Below are positions 51,985-60,856 of a stretch of DNA of 64,000 nucleotides, in pieces. Source of the DNA: Spirochaetota bacterium (GTDB taxonomy: Bacteria > Spirochaetota > UBA4802 > UBA5550); NCBI GenBank assembly GCA_017999915.1, contig JAGNKX010000012.1, positions 1 to 64,000 of the forward strand, given 5' to 3'. The notes beneath the pieces were generated by a model. That model was not told where the DNA came from. It made no database searches and saw nothing but the letters and a program-made list of their open reading frames with translations. Position 1 is the stretch's first letter, and each line of letters begins with the position of its first letter. The position numbers and the translations under genes were made by a program.

Positions 51985-52713
51985 ATGCATAATTCTCTCT
52001 CAAGCCGCATCACATGCATCTCCCTGGCGGTTCTCGCCGCGCTGGCGATCATGACGGCCCGCCCGCCCATCTCCATGGCGGACACCTACAGCGTGGGGGG
52101 CTATGTGACGACCCAGTTCGGCGGGTACAACTGGACCTTCAATAAGTCGTCCGATTACGTATATGTCGTGCAAAATCCGCCTTCCTCCAGCACGCCGGTG
52201 CTGACCGGCGGCGGCGCGGTCTGGGCCGGGGAATTCCTTGACGGAGAGTTCATGGTCAGGCAAAGCCTCGGTTTTGAGGCGCTCATCGCCGACCGGTTCT
52301 CCATGACCCGTTTTTCCTTCGTGAACACCTTCGCCTATGTTCCCTACAGGACCGAAAAGCTTTCCTTCTGGTTCGGGCCCCAGCTGAACCTGTTCTACAT
52401 CTGGGGTAATGACACGAAGAAGGGCCTCTTCCTCTACACCGATTACCTTGTCACCAATATCCCTTACTACAAGAAAAGGTCTTACAGGCTGCTCCCCGTC
52501 GGCACCGGCCTGGCCATGGGCCTGAATTACGACGTCCATCAGAACGTGCTGATGTCCTTTGAATGGGGCCTTCACCTTTCCACGTCCCTGTACGGCAAGT
52601 CCCGCGAGGTCGGCAGGGGCAAGGCATCGGTGACGGCCTACGAGGGATATATCGCCATCTCGGCCCTGTACCGCTTCGGCGAGGCATTCAAACCGTCGGA
52701 GTTCGAAGAGTAG
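51985..52713 (+). CDS. Putative outer-membrane beta-barrel protein
   Basis: A 242-residue exported protein. A signal peptide (about 1-31, ending SMA) precedes a mature part with alternating hydrophobic and polar residues, many aromatic residues and a terminal strand ending YIAISALYRFGEA, typical of small outer-membrane barrels. No named family was recognised. It sits 22 bases ahead of a sodium:solute symporter in the same direction, so a link between outer-membrane passage and symport is possible. Confidence 0.75.
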   Translation: MHNSLSSRITCISLAVLAALAIMTARPPISMADTYSVGGYVTTQFGGYNWTFNKSSDYVYVVQNPPSSSTPVLTGGGAVWAGEFLDGEFMVRQSLGFEALIADRFSMTRFSFVNTFAYVPYRTEKLSFWFGPQLNLFYIWGNDTKKGLFLYTDYLVTNIPYYKKRSYRLLPVGTGLAMGLNYDVHQNVLMSFEWGLHLSTSLYGKSREVGRGKASVTAYEGYIAISALYRFGEAFKPSEFEE

Positions 52714-52735
52714 GGCGGGGCTGATCCCGGGATAC

Positions 52736-54223
52736 ATGATGGAACGATATATCGATTATGCCATAATCGCCGCGTACCTGGTCGGCGTGACCGTTTTCGG
52801 GATCCTCGCCGGCGGGAGGCAGCGCTCCGTGAAGGACTATTTCCTCGGCGGGAAGAGCCTTCCCTGGTGGGCGGTGGGATTTTCCATCGTGGCCAGCGAG
52901 ACGAGCACCCTCACGTTCATCAGCATCCCCGGCCTGGCCTACAGTACGGACATGCGCTTTCTCCAGCTCGTCTTCGGCTATTTCATCGGAAGGATCATCG
53001 TGAGCCTGGTCTTCATCCCGGCCTACTACCGGGGCGACCTTGAGACAGCCTACGATTTTATCGGAAAGCGCTTCGGCTTTTCCCTGAGGAAATTCTCGTC
53101 GTCGGTCTTCATCATCACCAGGGTGCTGGCGTCTGGGGTGCGCCTCTTCGCCACGTCCATCCCCCTCCATATCATCACCGGCTGGAGCTACACCGCCTGC
53201 ATCCTCCTCATCGGGGCCTTCACCCTGGCCTACACCTACGTCGGCGGCCTCAAGGCCGTGGTGGCCATGGACGTTGTGCAGCTCTTCATCTACCTCGGCG
53301 GCGCGGCCCTCTCCCTGTATGTCATCCTGGGACACCTGCCGGGCGGCTGGAGCGACGTGGTCGCCCGGGCAGCGGCGGGCGGGGCCGACAAGTTCAACGT
53401 CGTCAATTGGGGCAACGGCGGCGGCATCGCCGGGTTCCTGTCGTCGCCCTATACCCTGGTGGGAGGGGTTCTGGGCGGCACCTTCCTGACCATGGCCTCC
53501 CACGGCACGGACCAGCTGCTGGTGCAGCGGCTCCTGGGGTGCCGGTCGAAGGCCGACAGCCAGAGAGCCCTCATGCTGGACGCGTCCTTCATCCTGTTGC
53601 AGTTCCTCTTTTTCCTGGTCCTGGGAATCGGCCTCTACGCCTTTTACGACGGCGCGTCCCTGGCGAAGCTTGGCCTTTCATCGTCCGACGAGGTCTTTCC
53701 CAAGTTCATAGTGGAGGAGCTCCCGGTGGGCGTCTCCGGCTTCGTCATAGCCGGGGTCCTCGCCTCGGCCATGGGGTCCCTGTCGTCGTCGATCAGCTCC
53801 CTGGCGTCGTCCACCTGCCTCGACCTCTTCGCCCTTACCGCGAAGGATAAACAGATCGATGAAAAGAAGGGGATCTTCTGGTCCCGCTTCTTCACCCTGG
53901 TCTGGGGGATCGTCCTCATCGGCGGGGCCATGCTCTTCACCGACACGAAGAACCCGGTGGTGGAGCTGGGCCTGAAGATTGCGTCCATTACCTACGGCGC
54001 CCTCCTGGGGACCTTCTTCCTGGGCCTCCTGACCAAAACCACCGGGGCCATCGACGCCTTCGCGGGATTCATCGCGGCCCTGGCGGTCATGGCGGCGGTC
54101 CTTTTTTTTACTACTATAGACTACACCTGGCACACCTTCATCGGCTGCGCCGTTTGCATCGTCACGGGCATCCTTGTTCATAGGGCCCGGGCCATCTTCA
54201 CCGGACAGGGAGATAAAAAATGA
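52736..54223 (+). CDS. Sodium:solute symporter family protein 1
   Basis: A 495-residue SSS/SSF-family carrier with about 13 membrane helices. The N-terminal YFLGGKSLPWWAVGFSIVASE and the middle SHGTDQLLVQRLL segment are typical of this family, and SMGSLSSSISSLASS supplies the conserved small residues of the sodium site. Such symporters import sugars, amino acids or carboxylates using the sodium gradient. Its last four bases overlap the start of a second symporter, showing translational coupling. The solute is not deducible. Confidence 0.93.
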   Translation: MMERYIDYAIIAAYLVGVTVFGILAGGRQRSVKDYFLGGKSLPWWAVGFSIVASETSTLTFISIPGLAYSTDMRFLQLVFGYFIGRIIVSLVFIPAYYRGDLETAYDFIGKRFGFSLRKFSSSVFIITRVLASGVRLFATSIPLHIITGWSYTACILLIGAFTLAYTYVGGLKAVVAMDVVQLFIYLGGAALSLYVILGHLPGGWSDVVARAAAGGADKFNVVNWGNGGGIAGFLSSPYTLVGGVLGGTFLTMASHGTDQLLVQRLLGCRSKADSQRALMLDASFILLQFLFFLVLGIGLYAFYDGASLAKLGLSSSDEVFPKFIVEELPVGVSGFVIAGVLASAMGSLSSSISSLASSTCLDLFALTAKDKQIDEKKGIFWSRFFTLVWGIVLIGGAMLFTDTKNPVVELGLKIASITYGALLGTFFLGLLTKTTGAIDAFAGFIAALAVMAAVLFFTTIDYTWHTFIGCAVCIVTGILVHRARAIFTGQGDKK

Positions 54224-55998
54224 AACTGACCATTATCGACGGGGCGGTCATCGGCCTTTATTTCGCCTTCAACATCGCCATCGCCCTCTGGCTCCGGAAG
54301 CGCGCCACGAAGAGCGTTGACGATTTCTTCGTGTCCGGCCGCAATGTCTCCTGGTGGCTCGCCGGCACCTCCATGGTGGCCACCACCTTCGCCGCGGACA
54401 CGCCCCTGGTGGTCACGGGCCTGGTCGCCAAGAACGGCATCGCCGGCAATTGGATCTGGTGGAGCATGGTCTTCAGCGGCATGCTCACGGTCTTTTTTTA
54501 CGCGAAGCTCTGGCGGCGGGCCGGCGTCCTCACCGATGTGGAGTTCGCCGAGATCAGGTACGCCGGGAAGCCGGCCGCCTTCCTCCGCGCCTTCCGGGCC
54601 CTCTACCTGGGGTTCCCCATCAACCTCATCATCATGGGGTGGGTGAACCTGGCCATCGTCAAGATACTGATGAACGTCCTGGGCATCGCCAAGGTGGAGG
54701 CCCTGGGGATCGTGGTGGTCATCATGGTCATCACCGCTTCAATATCCACCATATCCGGCCTCTGGGGCGTCCTCTGGACGGACCTGTTCCAGTTCGTCCT
54801 CAAGATGGGGATGGTGATCCTCCTGGCGGTCTTCGCCGTGGGCGCCAGCGGCGGCATGGATACCCTGCTGGGACGCCTCCGCGAGATAGACTCCGCGCGC
54901 AGCACCGGCTCCATCCTCTCCCTGGTGCCGGAGGCCGATTCCGCCTGGATGCCGCTGATCACCTTCTTCGTGTTCATCGCGGTGAACTGGTGGGCCTCCT
55001 GGTATCCCGGCGCGGAGCCGGGGGGAGGGGGCTACATCGCCCAGAGGATCTTCTCGGCTAAAAACGAGAAGCACTCCATCCTGGCTACCCTCTGGTTCAA
55101 CATCGCCCACTATGCCCTCCGGCCCTGGCCCTGGATCGTGGTGGCCCTGGTGGCGGTGGTACGCTTCCAGGACGATCCCCAGTTCGCGGCGGACCCGGAG
55201 TCGGGCTACATACGCATCCTCATGTCGGACCTGCCGGTCTACCTCCGGGGCCTCATGCTCGCTGCCTTCGCCGCCGCCTACATGTCCACCATCGGCACCC
55301 AGCTCAACTGGGGCGCCAGCTACATCGTAAACGACGTGTACAAGCGCCTCATGGCGAGGGACCGGGACCAGAAGCACTATGTCAGGGTCTCCCAGGGGGT
55401 GACGCTCCTCCTCATGGCGCTCTCCCTGGTCGTGACCTTTTACATGGAGTCGATAGCGGAGGCGTGGAAGGTCCTCATCGCCCTGGGGGCCGGCACCGGC
55501 CTGGTCTATATCCTGCGCTGGTTCTGGTGGCGGATAAACGCCTGGAGCGAGATCTCCGCCATGTCCGCTGCCTTCATTACATCGCTGACCCTGCAGTTCG
55601 GCTTCCATTTCAACGAGCAGGACCCCCGCGATTTCGCCTGGCTCCTCCTGGTCACGGTGGCGGTCACCACCGCGGTGTGGCTCGCCGTGACGCTCCTCAC
55701 AAAGCCGGAGCCGAAGGAGACGCTCCTCGCGTTTTACCGGAGGGTGCGGCCCAACGCGCGCCTCTGGGGTCCCATCGCCCGGGAAGCAACGGACATCGTT
55801 CCCGAGAAGGACGGCCTCTTCAACCTGGCCAACTGGCTCCTCGGCGTTGCCATGATCTATGCCTTTCTCTTCGGCACCGGGAAGGTCATACTGGGCAGCG
55901 CCGTCGTCGGCATCCTCTTCATTGCCTGCGGCATCGTTTTCGGGGCTATCATCTATTTCAACATAAACCGGCGCGGGTGGGAGAGCATCGGGAAGTGA
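54220..55998 (+). CDS. Sodium:solute symporter family protein 2
   Basis: A 592-residue SSS-family carrier, longer at its C-terminus than its neighbour. The N-terminus has DDFFVSGRNVSWWLAGTSMVATTFAAD split at the glycines, and the middle reads NWWASWYPGAEPGGGGYIAQR. About 14-15 membrane helices are visible. Sequence similarity to the first symporter is low, so this is a pairing of distinct family branches, not a recent duplication. Co-translation with a four-base ATGA overlap suggests that both are needed together, for two substrates or as a complex. Confidence 0.93.
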   Translation: MKLTIIDGAVIGLYFAFNIAIALWLRKRATKSVDDFFVSGRNVSWWLAGTSMVATTFAADTPLVVTGLVAKNGIAGNWIWWSMVFSGMLTVFFYAKLWRRAGVLTDVEFAEIRYAGKPAAFLRAFRALYLGFPINLIIMGWVNLAIVKILMNVLGIAKVEALGIVVVIMVITASISTISGLWGVLWTDLFQFVLKMGMVILLAVFAVGASGGMDTLLGRLREIDSARSTGSILSLVPEADSAWMPLITFFVFIAVNWWASWYPGAEPGGGGYIAQRIFSAKNEKHSILATLWFNIAHYALRPWPWIVVALVAVVRFQDDPQFAADPESGYIRILMSDLPVYLRGLMLAAFAAAYMSTIGTQLNWGASYIVNDVYKRLMARDRDQKHYVRVSQGVTLLLMALSLVVTFYMESIAEAWKVLIALGAGTGLVYILRWFWWRINAWSEISAMSAAFITSLTLQFGFHFNEQDPRDFAWLLLVTVAVTTAVWLAVTLLTKPEPKETLLAFYRRVRPNARLWGPIAREATDIVPEKDGLFNLANWLLGVAMIYAFLFGTGKVILGSAVVGILFIACGIVFGAIIYFNINRRGWESIGK

Positions 55999-56187
55999 CG
56001 GCCGGGGGTATCACCCCATGCCATTTTTATAACCTGGGAAAATTCTCCTTTACAGAATTTGCCGATTTTGGCTTTTTCGTATTATTACCTTGTGACGAGG
56101 TCCCTATACATACACAAGGGCCGTGACGCCCCGGGCCGCGTCGAGGGAAGCCAAGGCTTCCCGCTAAGCGAATAGGAGGTCTGCCTC

Positions 56188-57210
56188 ATGAATCCCATCA
56201 AGTACTCCCTGGCCAAAGCCATGGTCAAGCGGAGCGTCAGCCATTCCGATTTCAACGCCGCTGCAGCGGAGCGCAATTTCGACGTGGACCGCGCGGTGAG
56301 CGACTACAACAACAGCTATTACTTCGCGTGCCTCGGTGCCGACGGCACGGCCGCGATCCTGCGCCTGGCGGGGCGCGGCAGCGGGGCCTTCGAGCTCTGG
56401 TTTTCCCTGAACCTGCCGGGCCGGGGACGGCTTAATGTTCCGGTGACGCTGCAGAAAACGGTGAAGAGCTTCGAGAAGAGCCCCCTCGGAATCATCTGCC
56501 GCGAGCCTGAAAAATCATTAGCGATATCCTTTAACGGCACCGTGAAAGACGAGAACGGGAAATCCGCGAAGGTCAAGTTCAACGCGGAGCTCACATCGGA
56601 TTTCCCCATCTTCCATTTCACCAACGATGCGGACCCCGCGCCGATGGCGCGCTCCATGGCGGAGGAGAAATGGACGAAGCAATGGTTCCTCACCCTGCAG
56701 GGCATGCACCAGCATCATTACGAGCAGGGGGGCGACCTTACCGGCACCCTCTCCGTCGACGGAAAGACGCGCACCCTTAAAATGAAATTCTTCCGCGACC
56801 ACTCCTTTGGACCCCGTTCCTGGGACTCCCTGGACCGTCACCTCTGGCTCAGCATGTGCCTTGACGACGGCTCCTTCATTAACCTGAGCCTTCCGGAATA
56901 TCCCTTCATCAAGATCAGGGCCGGGTTCCACGCCAAGGACGGCCGCTACACCCCCGTCGTCGGGTCAACGAGCTTCGCCGAAATAGTGGCCGGAACGCCG
57001 CCGCCGCCATCCTTCTATTTTGTCCTGTACCTGGCCGACGGCAGGCGCCTTCGGGGTTCCTGCGTCAGGGGACCGGAGTTCACCTGGCTCATGGATGACG
57101 TGTACCGCGTCTTCGAGTGGGTGTCCTTCTATACCGTGGAACAGGTCCAGGGCAGGGGGATCTGCGAATTCGGCTACAACGTTCGCCGCTTCGATTATGG
57201 CCTCGCCTGA
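56188..57210 (+). CDS. Partner protein of the PEP-synthase-like enzyme
   Basis: A 340-residue soluble protein of unknown function. The central motif FFRDHSFGPRSWDSLDRHLW (about residues 200-220) and MHQHHYEQGGDL point to a beta-rich lipocalin-like domain, similar to an uncharacterised region I recall next to or fused with PEP-synthase-like phosphotransferases in other organisms. It overlaps the next gene, such an enzyme, by 14 bases. The conserved His and Asp residues could be catalytic. A GGAGG site precedes the ATG at 56188. Confidence 0.65.
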   Translation: MNPIKYSLAKAMVKRSVSHSDFNAAAAERNFDVDRAVSDYNNSYYFACLGADGTAAILRLAGRGSGAFELWFSLNLPGRGRLNVPVTLQKTVKSFEKSPLGIICREPEKSLAISFNGTVKDENGKSAKVKFNAELTSDFPIFHFTNDADPAPMARSMAEEKWTKQWFLTLQGMHQHHYEQGGDLTGTLSVDGKTRTLKMKFFRDHSFGPRSWDSLDRHLWLSMCLDDGSFINLSLPEYPFIKIRAGFHAKDGRYTPVVGSTSFAEIVAGTPPPPSFYFVLYLADGRRLRGSCVRGPEFTWLMDDVYRVFEWVSFYTVEQVQGRGICEFGYNVRRFDYGLA

Positions 57211-59620
57211 GATCTCCGCTGGCATACCGGCGCTGGTGCGTCTTTGCGACCTTGCCGAGGGAGAAGGGGGCGGCAAGGCGGCCGGCCTCAGGGCGCTCCA
57301 GCTTGCGGGCCTGGACGTGCCGGAAGCCCTGGTGATCCTCGACCCGGCCCGGGTCACCGGCGGCGACCTCGCGTCGGTCCCCGGCCTCATCGGCCCGGGC
57401 CCCTGGGCGGTCCGCTCCTCCGCGTCCGACGAGGACGGGGAGGGGGCGTCCTTCGCCGGGCAGTTCAGCACCTATCTTAACATCGATACAACTGGTGGCC
57501 TCGATGAGGCGGTCCGCTCCTGCGTGATGTCCGCCGCGTCGGACCGCGTCAATTCCTACCGCGGAGCCGTCGCCGAGGGCCCGGCCGCGCCCATGGCTGT
57601 GGTGGTCCAGCGCATGGTGACTCCTCGCTATGCCGGCGTCGTCTTTACGGCCGATCCCATTACCGGCGACGACGGCTATGCCGTCATCGAGGCGGTTCAC
57701 GGCCTTGGCGAGGCCCTGGTGAGCGGCGAAAGCCTCGCCAGCCGCTACCGCGTCGACGGCGGGGGCGCCATCATAGAGGAGGCCCCGGCTCCGAATGGGC
57801 CGGTCATCGACGCCGATCTCGTCCGGGAGCTGGCGCGCCAGGCGCGCATGGCGGCCGGGCGCATGGGGCGGCACCTGGACCTCGAGTGGGCCGTGGACGA
57901 AGCCGGGCATTTGTACTGGCTCCAGGCGCGGCCCATAACGACCCTGGAGGATCCCTCGGAGGGCGAGTTCGATTATCCGGCGCCGGCGGACCGGTTCTTC
58001 ACCCGCGCCAACATCGGCGAGATGATGCCCGGCGCGGTGACGCCCCTGACCATGAACGTCTTCGGCGACGCCATCGATTTCTGCATCCGCCATTTTTACA
58101 GCTTCACGGGGACCCTGACGCGGGCCACGCGGAAGGAGAGGTTCGTCGTTTCCTTCGGCGGCCATCTCTTCCTCAACCTGACCCAGATGTTCCTCATGGC
58201 GGACCGGGTCCTCGGCTCCTCGCGTAAAAGATTTGAGCAGAATCTCCTGGGCCATACACTGGACGAGGAGCCGCCGTTTTCACCGGTCCCCTTCGCGGTG
58301 AGGCTCATCAACGGCATCCGCATGGGATGGTACGTCATGATGAAGGGACCGTACCTCCGCCGCCTGGAAAGGACGGCGGCGTCCTTCACGATCGACCTGT
58401 CGGAAAGCGATCCCCTGCGGCTCTACGAGGCGATCGAGAGCCGCATCATGATCCTGAACCTGGCCTATGCCTGGCATCTCTGCGTGAGCACCCATTCGGG
58501 GGTCATGAACGGGATCTTGCAGGAAATTCTGAAAAAGGGCGGCATCCCGGAGGAAGAGCTCGATCCGGCGCTGACCTCGCTCCTGGCGGATATAGACGGG
58601 ATCGAGAGCGCGGCGGTAGTGAAGACCCTGGAGGATATCGCGGCCGCACTGGCCGGAGACGCCGCCGTCCGCGATGATTTTACCGCAATGGCCGCGGAGG
58701 ATGCGGCCCGGTGGCTCCGGGGTCCGTCAAGCGGCGTCCATGGGAAGGCCTTCGGCGCCCTCCTGGAGCGTCACGGCCACCGGTGCATCCGCGAGGCCGA
58801 GCTCAGGGAAAAGGACTGGGGCGAGGACCCGTCGCAGCTGGCGGCCATGGCGCAGCGCATGGCCGCCGCCGGCGTTTCTCCTAGGCCGAGGCATGAGGAC
58901 CCGGTGCGGGCCTTCCTCGGAGCAAACCCGGCCGTATCGGGGCGCGCCTTCAACTGGGCGGTGAAGCAGGCCCGTGCCGGCGTCTTCGGCCGCGAGCACT
59001 GCAAGTCCCTGGTGATACGGATCCAGAGCAGGTTCAAGCACGCCTACCGGCGCCTGGCCGAGATCCTGTGCGAGCGGGGCGTGCTGCTCGACGGGGACCT
59101 AGTCTTCTTCTTTACACGCCGCGAGCTCGGCGAGATCGTGCGCGCCGGGGACCGTTCCCTGGTGCGGAGGGCCCTGAAGCGGCGGCGGCTTCTCCCGGAG
59201 CAGATGTCACGGCGCTATCCCGATGTTTTCCGCGGCGCTCCGAAACCCCTGGAATCGGCACCGGCGGGCGGCGCCGGAACGGTCATACAGGGCATGCCCG
59301 TCAGCGCCGGCGTCGTGCGCGGCCCAGTCCGCCTGATACACACCGTGGACGACGCGGAAGCCCTGAGGCCCGGCGAGATCATGGTGGCCTCCTTCACGGA
59401 TATCGGCTGGACCCCCTATTACGGCATCGCCGGGGGCCTCGTGACCGAGACCGGGTGCATGCTCTCCCACGGCGCGGTCGTGGCCCGGGAATACGGATTG
59501 CCCATGATCACGGCCGTGCCCGGGGTGCTGGGAGCGGTGGCCACCGGCGACATCGTGGAGCTGGACGGCCGCCGCGGCGCAATGACGGTGATCGAGCGCG
59601 CGAAGGGTTTTGAGTCCTGA
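57197..59620 (+). CDS. PEP-synthase / rifampicin-phosphotransferase-like enzyme
   Basis: An 807-residue phosphotransferase of the PEP synthase / pyruvate phosphate dikinase superfamily. The N-terminal ATP-grasp domain (about 10-300) has GGKAAGLR, WAVRSSASDEDG, VQRMV and LEWAVD with LYWLQARPIT. A helical linker (about 310-690) follows. The C-terminal swivelling domain (about 700-805) has catalytic His758 in GCMLSHGAVVAREYG. No PEP/pyruvate-binding barrel is present, as in rifampicin phosphotransferases, so a His-phosphate is passed to an unknown acceptor. Start ATG 57197 overlaps the partner gene; the longer frame reads the wrong frame of that gene. Confidence 0.85.
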   Translation: MASPEISAGIPALVRLCDLAEGEGGGKAAGLRALQLAGLDVPEALVILDPARVTGGDLASVPGLIGPGPWAVRSSASDEDGEGASFAGQFSTYLNIDTTGGLDEAVRSCVMSAASDRVNSYRGAVAEGPAAPMAVVVQRMVTPRYAGVVFTADPITGDDGYAVIEAVHGLGEALVSGESLASRYRVDGGGAIIEEAPAPNGPVIDADLVRELARQARMAAGRMGRHLDLEWAVDEAGHLYWLQARPITTLEDPSEGEFDYPAPADRFFTRANIGEMMPGAVTPLTMNVFGDAIDFCIRHFYSFTGTLTRATRKERFVVSFGGHLFLNLTQMFLMADRVLGSSRKRFEQNLLGHTLDEEPPFSPVPFAVRLINGIRMGWYVMMKGPYLRRLERTAASFTIDLSESDPLRLYEAIESRIMILNLAYAWHLCVSTHSGVMNGILQEILKKGGIPEEELDPALTSLLADIDGIESAAVVKTLEDIAAALAGDAAVRDDFTAMAAEDAARWLRGPSSGVHGKAFGALLERHGHRCIREAELREKDWGEDPSQLAAMAQRMAAAGVSPRPRHEDPVRAFLGANPAVSGRAFNWAVKQARAGVFGREHCKSLVIRIQSRFKHAYRRLAEILCERGVLLDGDLVFFFTRRELGEIVRAGDRSLVRRALKRRRLLPEQMSRRYPDVFRGAPKPLESAPAGGAGTVIQGMPVSAGVVRGPVRLIHTVDDAEALRPGEIMVASFTDIGWTPYYGIAGGLVTETGCMLSHGAVVAREYGLPMITAVPGVLGAVATGDIVELDGRRGAMTVIERAKGFES

Positions 59621-59652
59621 CGGCAACATCGTCCGTGCTAAACCGGCAGGTG

Positions 59653-60519
59653 TTATTTCGGCTCCATCAACGCGTATCCGGCAAACTTTCCCAGTGATTC
59701 CCTCCGGCTCCGGGACATGAATAAAGCCCGAATAATTATCAATACCTTCCACGGCGCCGACAGCGGTATGGCCCGGTTGAGTTTCCGGGATTCAATGGCG
59801 AGATAGCGGATGTCCTTCATGCGCCAGCCATGGCTGCCGAAGAATCCAAACCAGTCATCGGGATGGAATTTGAACGGCGCGTTCCGCATGTATTCCCTGC
59901 TGGAACCGGCCCTCCTGTATCTGCTCATCCTGGGCGAGGAATAGTCCACGATCCACAGGCGGAGGTTGCCCATCTGCCGCAAATCGTCAGCCAGGCTGCC
60001 CGCATCCTCGTTGGTAAGATAGGGAATAACCCCTTCGGTCAAGACGAGAATGCCGCGGGAGCTTGAATTGATTTTTGAAAAAAACTTCCGCCGTTCCGCC
60101 GTGTCGGCCAGGTCCAGAGTTACCCGCTCGAGGGCGCACCTCGGTTTCTCCTTCGCCAGGCGGGTTTCTTTATACGAGATGATCGATGGATAGTCCACCT
60201 CTATCCACCGGAGCGATTTCGGGAGGTCCAGTCGATACGGGCGGGTATCGAGGCCGGCGCCCAGGTTCAGGACAGTGTCGATTCCCAGGGGCAGGGAGGT
60301 CTGGATGAAATTATCTATTATAACCGTCCTGATCGTCACGAGCCATTGAACCATCGGGCTTTTCGGATGGTCCCTGGCCGCCTTTTTGCCATGATCGCCC
60401 GCCAGCAGCTCCGCCAGGGGGTCCTGAAAGAGCGCGTCGGTCCGCCTGGTCTCATTGGCCCTGTGAGTGGCCACCATGAAGGCGGTATCGGTGACATCGT
60501 TTATCATCGTGCCTATCAT
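59653..60519 (-). CDS. Ppm1-type SAM-dependent methyltransferase (TIGR00027-like)
   Basis: A 288-residue methyltransferase of the leucine carboxyl methyltransferase / TIGR00027 group. Markers are TAFMVATHRANET near the start, the SAM motif VLNLGAGLDTRPYRLD, EVDYPSIISYKE and LTEGVIPYLT. Bacterial members are thought to O-methylate secondary metabolites or polyketides, with few known substrates. It is convergent with the PEP-synthase-like gene. A weak AGGA site lies before the ATG at 60519; an ATG at 60507 is an alternative. Confidence 0.9.
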   Translation of the reverse strand: MIGTMINDVTDTAFMVATHRANETRRTDALFQDPLAELLAGDHGKKAARDHPKSPMVQWLVTIRTVIIDNFIQTSLPLGIDTVLNLGAGLDTRPYRLDLPKSLRWIEVDYPSIISYKETRLAKEKPRCALERVTLDLADTAERRKFFSKINSSSRGILVLTEGVIPYLTNEDAGSLADDLRQMGNLRLWIVDYSSPRMSRYRRAGSSREYMRNAPFKFHPDDWFGFFGSHGWRMKDIRYLAIESRKLNRAIPLSAPWKVLIIIRALFMSRSRRESLGKFAGYALMEPK

Positions 60520-60856
60520 TGATTTGTCCTGAAGTAATAACGCTGGGATTATATAAATAATACGATGACCCTTTATTGAGTATCAATTGGGATAGTATTA
60601 TGAAAGGGCAAGCAATTTATTGCGCGGCTTAATAGCTTTATGCGTGATTGTAAAAGGATAATGAAAAAAAGCGCCCGCTGATGCGCGGGCGCCCTGGAGG
60701 ATAATGGAAAGAAGGGATGATTTTGGCTCGTCTTACAATAATGATATATTCTTATTTTTTTCGGCGCCAGAGACCATTAAAAACATTCAGGTTGCCATCA
60801 TTAGATCCATCGAAGCGGTGATATGAGGGTTGTTAAGCGAAGGCGTATTGCCTATT
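60520..60856. other. 337-bp spacer between methyltransferase and PrsW-like gene
   Basis: No gene is seen. The terminator of the PrsW-like gene lies at 60664-60692. The remainder is A+T-rich; the part nearest 60520-60600 probably holds the methyltransferase promoter. A TTATTTTTTT run lies near 60752. Confidence 0.5.
60664..60692 (-). terminator. Intrinsic terminator of PrsW-like transcript
   Basis: On the minus strand GCGCCCGC pairs with GCGGGCGC (60671-60692) and is followed by T7. It lies about 165 bases past the stop codon of the PrsW-like gene. Confidence 0.8.

Noticed and set aside
57020-57196. N-terminal extension of the PEP-synthase-like protein
   Set aside because: It reads the partner gene in another frame and gives low-complexity sequence; ATG 57197 starts the recognisable domain.
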